Made by a program: the position numbers and the translations under genes. The notes below the pieces were generated by a model. It saw only the letters and a program-made list of their open reading frames with translations, was not told the origin of the DNA and ran no database searches. Shown piece after piece: positions 48,479 to 58,147 of a stretch of 64,000 nucleotides of DNA. The stretch's first letter is position 1; each line of letters opens with the position of its first letter. This DNA comes from Klebsormidium nitens (lineage: Eukaryota; Streptophyta; Klebsormidiophyceae; Klebsormidiales; Klebsormidiaceae). Where the stretch lies: positions 1,953 through 65,952 of the forward strand of contig DF237121.1 in NCBI GenBank assembly GCA_000708835.1, read 5' to 3'.

Positions 48479-51400
48479 ATGGGCCCTCCTGATGAAGTCT
48501 CGGTATCGTTTGATGGGCCTTCATCGCACCAGATGCACCCCGGCCCCCCTTCCATGCAACCTTTCAATCCAAGTCAGCCCCCGCCTGCCTGGTCCGGCCC
48601 TGGCCAAGTACCGTTCATGTCGTTCGGTCAGTATGGGAACACGGGAAATGTATACGCCCCAGCACCTATTGGTCAATCGGCTACATACAGCGGAGGAGGA
48701 TTTGACTTTAGGGACGAGCCACCGCTTCTGGAAGGTGAGGTTTTAAAAGCGCGATCTCGAAGAATGTTGCCTGCTTTTGATCTTTCTTTGCCTGTCTTAT
48801 GTCTCCTCAGGATTTCGGTGGTGTGATTTTTGATGAATTCGAGATTCTTCGAAGAAGTTCCTTTTTAGCGCAATGATCCTCAGCTCAAATTGTTGCCTCT
48901 GGATTCAGTTCAGGGGTTGGAGTCTTTGTTGACACTGCTTAAATTTGAGTAAAAGAACGTTTTGGGGTCCTTGGCCTGCAAGCTGAGGGATTATGGAATC
49001 TGGTCGACCCAAATTAGGGTTCAGGTCAGCAGCTGAATGGGTTGTGTAGATTTCGCCATGCCAAAAAGCTGAGCTCAAGCAACTGACGATCATCATTGTG
49101 GTTTGTTCATGGTCACTGATCTGAGACCCGCGTGGTGTTGCTCTTGACCTGTTTAGTGTTCTACTGATGGCCTTTGTGGAGATATTTTCATGCAAGTGCT
49201 TACTTAGCACCTAAATATGTACGATCATCAACTTTACATACATACATACTCTAATCTGTTGCCACCGTACATGATGAGCTTCAAGAGTGTAATTTTACCC
49301 AATGTTCTCTCTTTGTTGATATCTAGTTTTGAGTTTGATGCTGTGGGTGGTGCAAGTTTCTCTTGCCATGTCAGGGCTTAGAAAAGACCTCACTTTCATT
49401 GGTTCTTCAGTATCAGATTTGCACTGGCGATCTTTCAAAAGGACTTGCTCGATGGAGTTGTCTCCTATAGCCTGGAGTACAATCTTGTGTTGCTTTGGAG
49501 TGTCAGGACTATGAAAAGTCCTTTTCTTGGCCTCAATTGGAGCTTCTGTGTTCGTTGAAGTTGCATAAAGTGGATATCATCTCGCATTCAAGCTTTCCCG
49601 TAAGGGAACGACGCATCCTGTCGAGGTTAACGATCTGACTCCTTAGCATCTTGGCAACTCTGCCCCTTGGTCCTTTCAGGAACAGAGTTCTCGCTTTGTT
49701 CCTGCCTAATAGTTCAGATCAAGTACACCCTGCATAGCCCACAAACTCTTGCAGTTCATATTCAGAGATTCTCGCAACCTTCCTGAAGAGCTCACCATTT
49801 CGAGAGTGATCCATGATGTGAAGCTGAGCAAATCGCACCGCTCATCGGTCCGAGTGCTTCCTTTTCTGCTCCGTGAATCTAATGACGTTCGATTTTTTCA
49901 AAACGGTCTACGAAACGTGCACTCCCCAAGTTCTGCACTGTCTGGTAGATTTTGAATCTTTGCGGATACTTGCATCCGTGTCTTGAGTCTGCTACACAGC
50001 TGGGGATCGACGTCTGGCAATCGCCATCTTCTGCGAACATCATCCGCTGATCGCTCAGTAGAGTACGAGCTTGTAGGAGGGCTACCACCGTTCTGCTTGT
50101 GACCTGCAGAGCTGGCTATCAATGTATAGCTCATCACCCGCAGAATCAGAAACTCGCGGCAAACATCAAATCAAACACTTTTTTTGCTCAGTCAATTACA
50201 ACTTTGTTTGAGTGCTCACCTCATTTCCCCTTGTGCTACAGAGAGGGGCATCAGCGTACCACTCATTACCTGCAGGTTCAGGATTGTGCTGCACCCCTAC
50301 AGAGCCAACACGGACATTCTGTGCTTGGTAGTGTGCGACCTGGTTTGAATGCTCACCTTCTTTGTGCACTTCGTGCTGCAGAGCTGGGCATTAACGTACC
50401 GCTCATCACCCGCAAAATCTGGAACGTGCTGCACCCCTACAAGCTTAACACGGACATGATGGAGGACGGAGACCTGTCGGGGCCCATTCTAGTTTGTCTT
50501 GGCTTTGCATCGTGTCAACTTCTGGTAAGTTACTTCTTGTTCCTAGGGGGAATTCTGATCTCCTTTCCAACTTCCTTTCTAAGTCAAGGAACAACGGGAC
50601 CGGTTGGGAGCCATTCTGGTTTGCATGAGCTTCGCCTTTCGTCAACTGTTGATAGTTTCGCTCTTGTTTCGTACGGTCTCGAACTGCTGATAGTCTCGCT
50701 CTTGTTTCGTACGGTCTCGAATCTTGTTGGCTTCCGCTTTCTCGTTTCTTGCTGAAGGAGCAAATGACTTGTCGGAGGCACTCCTACAGTAGTCCGCGCC
50801 GGTTTTGCATCGTCTCATTCTTTCAACCGTCTACATACATAACTTCTTGGTTAGATAGGGGCGCACTCGCGTGTCGGGGGTGCAGGGTGGAATGAGGGGG
50901 TTTGACCCCCTACCCCCGTCGCTTCAGCGCTTCCTGTACACGGGTTTGGAGGAGTTGCAGTCACGGTGGCCTGTTCTAATCGCATTTGGTCTGTCTCCTC
51001 GTTGTGTCTTCTACAAGTGCCCTTCTCAAAGCTCTGCAATGGAAACATCTAAATTCCTCTATTGTCATCCTGGGCTGGGCCCCTTGGAATGTATGCCCGT
51101 TGGAAGAACTAGACTGGGGCGGATTGCTTCTCTTTTTCGAATCATTGCGGGCCGGAAAAGGTCACCGTGGCGTCGTCCCGTGCTGGATAATATTTGAAAA
51201 TTCTTCGGCGATCCCATTAAAAGGAACTAGATTGGTTACATCGTCTTTTTGTTATCCTCTTTCCAATGGCCGGAAATATCGATCTAGCCTCGTCCTGGGC
51301 TGGGCTAACTTCGTCTTTGATAAAGCGATTGCTTCAGAAGAACTCTCGAGAGATAATTTTGATTGAGTCTCCTCCTTTCGTTCATGCAGGCCAAAAAGCT

Positions 51401-53954
51401 TCAACTTGGCGACATCGTGGGTTAGACCACTCCGTTGGCTTTGAGCGAGCCCTTCGGAAGAACTAGACTGGGAAAACTAACTTGTCTGATTGAAATCCAT
51501 GCAGGCTGGAAAAGTCCACTTTGGCGTCGTCTTAGGCTGGGCCACCCTTGCGTCCATCTTCCTATACGCTATGTTTAACCTGTTAGCGGGGCCCGCCGGG
51601 AGCGTCGACCTCTACCGGTGTTCCAGTGTCATGGGCTACTCGCTCCTTCCGATGCTCCTCTTCTCCGCCGCGTCGCTACTGATTCCCTCAGGGTGAGCTG
51701 CGTGTCACAGTCCGAAAGCCTGTCTTCGCTTTTTTGCCGAGGTTTATTGTTTTGTTATTGTTCTTCGTGAAGTTGCTGAACCCGTCGGGGTAAGTAGATT
51801 TGTCAGATCCTGACACGTGTTCCTTTGTGATGGGCTACTTCCTTCTTCCGATGCTCCTGTTGTCGACCGTGTCGCTATTGTCTCCCTCAGGGTGAGCCAC
51901 GTGTCACGTTCCTGACGCCTATCCGCTTTTGCCAACACTCGCTTCTCCAATCGCTTGCATGGTGAATCAGAAGTACCCGAAGTCTGAACCGATGTTTTTG
52001 TTCCATGGGTTACTGCCTCGTGCCGATACTCCTCTTCTCTGCCACGTCGCTAGTGATCCCCTCAGGGTGAGCCACGTGTCACGTTCCTGACGCCTATCCA
52101 CTTTTGCCAACGCTCACTTTTCCGGTCGCGTGGTTGGTGAATTAGAAGCGTAAGACCCTGAGTTGTTTTCGTTCCAAGGTTACTCCCTCCTTCCGATGCT
52201 CCTGTTCTCAGCCGCGTGGCTCCTGATTTTCTCAGGTTAGCCACGTGTCACGTTCTGAAAGTCTGAGTTCGCTTCTGCCTGTGCCTACGTCTTCCTTCGT
52301 CTGGCTGGTGAGTTTCTCTCGAAAAGTGACTTGTCAGACCCTGAGGCGATGTTTCACTCCCCATGGGCTTGCTTTAGCCTCCTTGGGCGTTATCACCTCT
52401 TTAGTCCCGCCTTCTGGTACTCCTCTTCTTAGCCGCCTTGCTACTCATCTCGTCAGGGTAAGCCACGCTTCACATCTTCAAAATCCAAATGCTTTCGCTG
52501 ATGCCGGTCGCGTTGTTGGTGAACTCGAATTGCAGCCGCTAGCCCCTCTTGATGGGAGCACTTTCTTTGTGTCCCTTCTCTCTTTCCCCACTTCATTTGA
52601 AGAACGGGGAAAAAATATTCTTTCGTGGGCTACGTGCTCGACTCTTGCTCCTCTTGTTTGCTGCAACGCCTTTGAGGCCGCTTCGATACACCGCTTACTA
52701 AATGGTAAACCCTCCTCCGTATGGCTTCTGAGCTTGATCTGACACACGGCTCACTGAAGCGTCAGCCGTACGTCACAGCGTATCAGGAAGTCTTTTTGAA
52801 TGGATTACTCGCATGATGAACGCCGCCTTCCTCGGCCGTATCGCGACCGATTCTTCAGAGATTCGTGTCACAGTATCTGGGCGTTTGACAGACGCTCCTT
52901 TATTCTCAGACGTGTCATCAACGATCCGCCATGATAAGTCACCTTCGATTCAAGACGAGTTTCAGTGTCAAGGGCTTTCTCTTTTTCAACACGGGTGCGT
53001 GGCAGCGGCATCAGTTGTCCAGCCACAGCCGTCCGATCCTGTCATGTCCCTGTTCAATACCCTTTGATCAAACGGCAACCTGCGAGGCTCTCGCTCGCTC
53101 TAGTCTCTCCCTTCAAGACAACCTTCAAGTAGCACTTACCCTACCCGTTGCGTCCCCTGTTCGTTTGGTGGGTATGAGTTGCTGGTTTCGTCTTCATTTG
53201 TCGTTGTAAGGGGCGTTATATACTCTTCGTAGTTCTGCGGCGACGCGTATGCTGGATTGGGGCAGCTCGAACTGCAACCTCAGAGGTTTCTCTGAAAATG
53301 CGTATCTGAGGAAGGTGCTTTGCCCCGTTGTTAAAGTTGTTAAACGTCACTCAGCCAGCAGGATAGTAGTCAGTGCGACTCCTGGGCTTTTTGTCGAAGC
53401 GCATACGCGCCAGGTTCACTGGTCATGCATCTGCCCTGTCCAATCCCGTGGACAGAAACCGGACCGTTTGATGAAGCAAGGGGAAGAGCCCATTGGACTC
53501 CGGTTTGTTTAAGGCAGCCGGGATGCCCCTGGATCCTGCTAGTCACAGATTCCGTATCAAGAAATTTCCGTCATGTTACCTGCCCCGGAATTGGTCAGTA
53601 ACTTGTCAAAGGGAGCGATCGCTTTGGGTTCTGCATGCGTGAAGGCCTTTCCTGGTTGTGCGAATTCGTCATACACCTTCGGCCATACGAACCTCTACAA
53701 ATTTGGGAGACCAAGTGGGCGGTTTACCATTAGTCTGCTCATAACCATCCTCTGTTCACGGGAATTCACATCTTTCTTTCTTTTCCAGGGGCCTCATACC
53801 TGCGGCGCTTGCGGTGGTGGCCGTGCTCTGGAGCGCTCGGACGTGTTCCATTCTGTTGGTCTCGCTCCTACCACAGGCGCGAGAACAGCAGAGCCTCATA
53901 GCGTATGCCTGCCTGCTCGTATACACCGCCTTTGCTTTGCTGATTCTTTTCTAG
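48479..53954 (+). CDS. YIP1: Yip1-domain Golgi/ER membrane protein, YIPF5 type
   Basis: Four exons (48479-48734, 50382-50524, 51505-51692, 53789-53954) join to 250 codons plus stop with matching phases. The cytosolic N-terminus is rich in Pro, Gly and Gln and ends in DEPPLLEELGI, the conserved motif of the Yip1/YIPF5 branch. Five membrane helices follow, about 114-133 (starting DLSGPILVCLGF), 136-163, 175-193, 196-220 and 231-250 (LIAYACLLVYTAFALLILF at the end), with the family GYSLLPM motif before the third. Yip1 proteins work in ER-Golgi vesicle budding together with Rab GTPases and Yif1 partners. The start is the ATG at 48479; the frame is open a little upstream but from GTG. Introns 1-3 are 1.6, 1.0 and 2.1 kb and carry exon-edge arrays. 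Confidence 0.95.
50100..50440 (+). repeat. Exon-edge tandem array, YIP exon 2 acceptor
   Basis: The exon 2 start (GCAG then AGCTGGGCATTAACGTACCG at 50379 on) has upstream copies near 50103 (AGCTGGCTATCAATGTATAG) and 50239 (AGGGGCATCAGCGTACCACT), at 136-140 bp spacing. The second copy keeps about 85 bp including GCTGCACCCCTACA and AACACGGACAT. Confidence 0.85.
50640..50725 (+). repeat. Tandem duplication in YIP intron 2
   Basis: A 39-40 bp unit ending CGCTCTTGTTTCGTACGGTC occurs twice in direct succession with two or three differences. It is independent of any exon edge. Confidence 0.85.
51020..51560 (+). repeat. Exon-edge tandem array, YIP exon 3 acceptor
   Basis: The exon 3 start (CAG then GCTGGAAAAGTCCACTTTGG at 51502 on) has worn copies near 51030, 51146, 51266 and 51386, about 118 bp apart. 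They share GTCGTCCTGGGCTGGGC-like blocks and a GGAAGAACTAGACTGGG-like intron tail. Confidence 0.82.
51620..52465 (+). repeat. Exon-edge tandem array, YIP exon 3 donor
   Basis: The exon 3 end and donor (TGGGCTACTCGCTCCTTCCG through CCCTCAGG then GTGAGC) are copied downstream near 51816-51900, 52000-52082, 52174-52250 and, more faintly, 52364-52465. Each ends in TCAGGGTGAGCCACGTGTCA or a variant, so each keeps a good donor. The period is about 175-190 bp. Weaker traces continue to about 52.7 kb. Confidence 0.88.
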
Positions 53955-56094
53955 GGTTAGGTACTCATCCTTTCGGGGGAGCTCGTCGTCAAAGACGATC
54001 AAGTGCAACGGGATGCAAAAGCATTATGTGTAGAAGGATGCTGGTTCGATCCGGCAGTCGACTTCGCATTTTCCTGTTTATTCCTCCATATGGAAACGAC
54101 GAAATTGGTTCGCATATTTCTCGTTCCGCGTCCAGGTTAAGTGCCAAGGGTTTGTGCATCTTTTTTGCGTCGGGCGATCGGACTTTGTTGTGTTTGTGCA
54201 TTGAAGCATCCTAGCTTGCAAATGGTTATTAAATCCCACATGATATTGCGTAAGCGCCCTGCCATCATGATCTGGTGCGCTGGGCGGCGGCCATGATGGA
54301 GGCAATCGTTGCATCTGCGTCTCCTAGTTTCGCTCGATGAATCGTCGGATTGTCTACCAGTGCAGTGACATGGGCGCCATGCAGATAAAGTGACTTGCAT
54401 CGGATTGACGAATTTCAAAGATCTGCGCGATCGACTCAGAGATTGTGAGATCATGTAATCAAGATCATTAATTAAGCAGGTCAAATCATCATGCTACCAT
54501 TTATTCCGCATATTTACTTTCGACTCAGCTCGAGCTGATTGCAGAACATATGTACGTGTTGCGCTTTAAATTACCAAATGGTTGTATACTATCCTATACA
54601 ACCTTCAGGCTTATCATATAGTATATCATTCATGCAATCGAATGCTAGCTACGTGTACTCAAATTAATGATCGATCTTACACATAGACACGATGACCGCG
54701 CCGGGTTCAGTGTGTAGTCACATGTAGCCTAGACGAAAGCGCTGATGATTGATAGCCTGGCAATTATAATCGTGCGCTGGCATCGACTCGAGTCCAGCAT
54801 AATATGCGTAGCTACTACTGCAGTAATTTAAAGCATGCGGACTATCTGTAGTCAAGTCCAGACTAGCGGTGTGATTTTGCATCGATCAGTGGATTAAATA
54901 TTTTTAGAGAGCCGCGGCGACTCTAGTATAACAAAATGACCGCGTCGAACGGTTAAGTTCAAGCAAATTCCTATCAAGTTGCCTAGACGGTCACTGGCGT
55001 GCACGGCGGTGGCATCCGATCCAGTTATGAACATTCCATGGTTGATTGCATCCATACGGGCCGCCGGTCGGGCGCGGCGGCCGCGGCAGCGCGTTATCTG
55101 CTTGTTTTCCAGTTGTAAGTTGAGCTATTGTGCTTGTTGAAATTGCTTGAACATGTTTCGAGGACCGCTCAGCAAAAAAATGCATGTCACGTGCATAATG
55201 ATGCAGCCTATCCAAAAGTGGCCGAGCTAGGCTGGCATATCCAGTATTCACTGAGTCAATCACCATTCAATACTATACTGCCAAGCTGGCAACTGCAGTC
55301 GAACTCAACGTGTACGTCTCCCTTTATCCACATACGAACATCATCATGTCCAAGCACCGCGTTACCGCAACGCATATCAATCGGAGTACGGCCTTGATAA
55401 ATTTCTTGCTTTGAAGGCCATGCAAGTTGGATTGTCAGATCCGAACTGTCACGGTGTCTCAGAGACGCGTCAGAGACGGTCTCTTCGGTGTGCTCGGGAC
55501 GTGTAGTACGTCGTACGCCGTCTGTATAGTGCTATCGATCATCAATTGGCTAGATGTAAAGAAAAAATAATCTCACGTTTCGAACCATGGTATACTAAGA
55601 TCAAGTTCGCGTCAGTCACAGTTGAGTCATGTGACACGACGTCGTTGTGATTCGTAACTTTCGATAAGTTTCGTCATACATGCCATAAGAGACTAAGAGG
55701 ATAAGAGATATGATAAAATGTGAAAATGCAACTAAATCTAGTGCCGGTGACCACTTAGCATATCACTTGGACTCACATCATGGAAAACTGATACGTACAT
55801 AAACAAGGTATAATTAAGGTGATAAGGCTTTGTGAAGGCTTTAACATGTACTAGGCGGCTTACAACAGGCTTGAAGCTATGAAGCGCCCCAAGCTGCCGA
55901 GGAAGCTGAGAAGCTATAGCTAGACTCAGTGGAAGCCTATCTACCAGATAGTAGGCTTCCAAATCTTTCATGAAAAGGTTCAAAATGTCGTACCTCCGTA
56001 GCCTGATGGGCCATAGGCCGGTAGGCCGGGTCTATAGGCGGCAGGCCTATCCCTCGCCTATCTCGGGCGGGCGGAGGTCGCAGTGTTGCGGCCG

Positions 56095-56340
56095 CCGAAA
56101 CTTGCTGCGGACGAAAGTCGCGGAAAGTTGCGGAAAGTCGCGTCATCGCGTAATGTCGCGGAGCATTGAAAAAACTAATACACAAAACTTACTTGGAATT
56201 TCATGGAATTGAACATGTTTTTCAATGGTTTGGAAGGTTGCAGTGGTGAAAGTGGCGAAGATCACCGAACAAAGTCGCGGAGCACTCGCGTAAAGTCGCG
56301 AAGAGTACGTCGCGGAAGGTCGCGCAGCGTCGCGGGCAAC
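56095..56340. repeat. GTCGCG-rich cluster
   Basis: Two clusters (about 56105-56165 and 56270-56335) contain some ten copies of (A/G)AAGTCGCGGA-like words, for example AAAGTCGCGGAGCACTCGCG, separated by an AT-richer spacer that includes GGAATTTCATGGAATTGAAC. Spacing is irregular, so it is not a simple tandem array. Confidence 0.6.
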
Positions 56341-56734
56341 TCGGGCAACCTCCGGGTCCCCCGGTGGGTCCACTGAGGTCGATACAGACTTCTAGGCGCC
56401 TGTCTATGGCGGGCCATCACGCTATGGACCCTCTATGGACTCAGCTTTGGATTAGGTGATGCCCATGCACCCATGTGATGATTCCCGCATCTCTTGCTCC
56501 ATCAAGGCTTAGTGCATATAATCATGTGAGAATGTTCCTGGCCGGGCCAACGAAATGAGGAAAACGGTTTCCTTCCAACATTCAAACATTCTAGTGGTGA
56601 TAGTGGCACGTGAGTGGCACAGTCACTGCGGGGGATGCAAGAACTAAGGGTTGAAGGGGGTTTTAGGGAAGGGTCATTTTGAAGCGGTACCCCCCGTAGT
56701 AGCTGTGGAGCCCTTTTGGGTCGAGGACCCTTGT

Positions 56735-56825
56735 GCCCCCCCCTTCCTCACCAGCCCTGCTCGCTCAAGTCCCAAGTTCCCCCCCCGTGCCTTCGTAACC
56801 TTGGAAGGTTCCATGTCCCCCCCCC
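56735..56825 (-). repeat. Three C8-C9 tracts (G tracts on minus strand)
   Basis: Runs of eight or nine C lie at about 56735-56743, 56779-56786 and 56817-56825, and another C run sits at the gap edge (about 56989-56994). The minus strand is G-rich and could form quadruplexes, which may explain the failed assembly beside it. Confidence 0.6.
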
Positions 56826-56994
56826 ACTCACAGGCTTGGGGATTGTGGATATATTAGATGTACTTAGCTGATTTTGTTTTTGCTGACCCCTACAGCAACC
56901 TAATACTGAGGTTTTTTACACAATTGTGAAAAATTCTGCTTTGAAATTGGCTTAAAACCCGCCATAAACAGGCTCCAGCACACAAATTCCCCCC

Positions 56995-57710
56995 NNNNNN
57001 NNNNNNNNNNNNNNNNNNNNNNNNNNNNNNNNNNNNNNNNNNNNNNNNNNNNNNNNNNNNNNNNNNNNNNNNNNNNNNNNNNNNNNNNNNNNNNNNNNNN
57101 NNNNNNNNNNNNNNNNNNNNNNNNNNNNNNNNNNNNNNNNNNNNNNNNNNNNNNNNNNNNNNNNNNNNNNNNNNNNNNNNNNNNNNNNNNNNNNNNNNNN
57201 NNNNNNNNNNNNNNNNNNNNNNNNNNNNNNNNNNNNNNNNNNNNNNNNNNNNNNNNNNNNNNNNNNNNNNNNNNNNNNNNNNNNNNNNNNNNNNNNNNNN
57301 NNNNNNNNNNNNNNNNNNNNNNNNNNNNNNNNNNNNNNNNNNNNNNNNNNNNNNNNNNNNNNNNNNNNNNNNNNNNNNNNNNNNNNNNNNNNNNNNNNNN
57401 NNNNNNNNNNNNNNNNNNNNNNNNNNNNNNNNNNNNNNNNNNNNNNNNNNNNNNNNNNNNNNNNNNNNNNNNNNNNNNNNNNNNNNNNNNNNNNNNNNNN
57501 NNNNNNNNNNNNNNNNNNNNNNNNNNNNNNNNNNNNNNNNNNNNNNNNNNNNNNNNNNNNNNNNNNNNNNNNNNNNNNNNNNNNNNNNNNNNNNNNNNNN
57601 NNNNNNNNNNNNNNNNNNNNNNNNNNNNNNNNNNNNNNNNNNNNNNNNNNNNNNNNNNNNNNNNNNNNNNNNNNNNNNNNNNNNNNNNNNNNNNNNNNNN
57701 NNNNNNNNNN
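56995..57710. other. Assembly gap (716 N)
   Basis: Unresolved bases. Any frame crossing this interval, such as the minus-strand frame from 57733, is meaningless. Confidence 1.
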
Positions 57711-57747
57711 ATGAGAGAACCGGGGCTCGCCAAGTTCGGTTATAGGC

Positions 57748-57767
57748 GTTTTAGGGCGCCCTAAAAC
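57748..57767. repeat. 20-bp perfect palindrome beside the gap
   Basis: GTTTTAGGGCGCCCTAAAAC is its own reverse complement. It lies 37 bp from the gap edge and could be a hairpin-forming repeat end. Confidence 0.8.
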
Positions 57768-58090
57768 CCCAAAAAAGACCCTCTTCGATGGGGAACGGGC
57801 GCGGCGGCAATGGGCATGCAGTGGGCATGATGTGGTGGTGACATCGGACTGCAGTGACGGGTCACGACCTGTGAAGGGTTTTACGGTTTACCTAAAAGGT
57901 TTGTGATCGAATCAAGGTTGATAAAACGCACATTGGTTAGGGCCTCCGAGGCACCGAGGGGCCGGTAGTAGGAGTGTGTAACCGGTTCTCCTACCTCAGT
58001 CTAGCTAGCTAGCCCTAATAAGGTGGACAGTGGAGTGACTGTGACTCTGGCTGGAGCAGTGATGCGCAACCCCCTAAAATTCGTAGCGCA

Positions 58091-58147
58091 CAAAAGTGGG
58101 CGGCTAGCCAGTGTGCGGCTAGCCAACAAAAGTGCCGCCCACTTTTG
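58091..58147. repeat. Inverted repeat with 14-bp arms
   Basis: CAAAAGTGGGCGGC at 58091-58104 pairs with GCCGCCCACTTTTG at 58134-58147. The loop holds two GCGGCTAGCCA-type words. The left arm and following word recur at about 58583-58606 (CACAAAAGTGGGCGGCTGGC), so it is part of a dispersed repeat. Confidence 0.75.

Noticed and set aside
53573-54214. 213-codon plus-strand frame
   Set aside because: It overlaps the last YIP exon in a different frame; the YIP frame matches the family C-terminus and its stop.
54580-54603. Small hairpin GGTTGTATA...TATACAACC
   Set aside because: Nine-base arms in AT-rich DNA are expected by chance and it is not repeated.
56900-57733. 277-codon frame across N
   Set aside because: It is open only because the gap bases are unknown.
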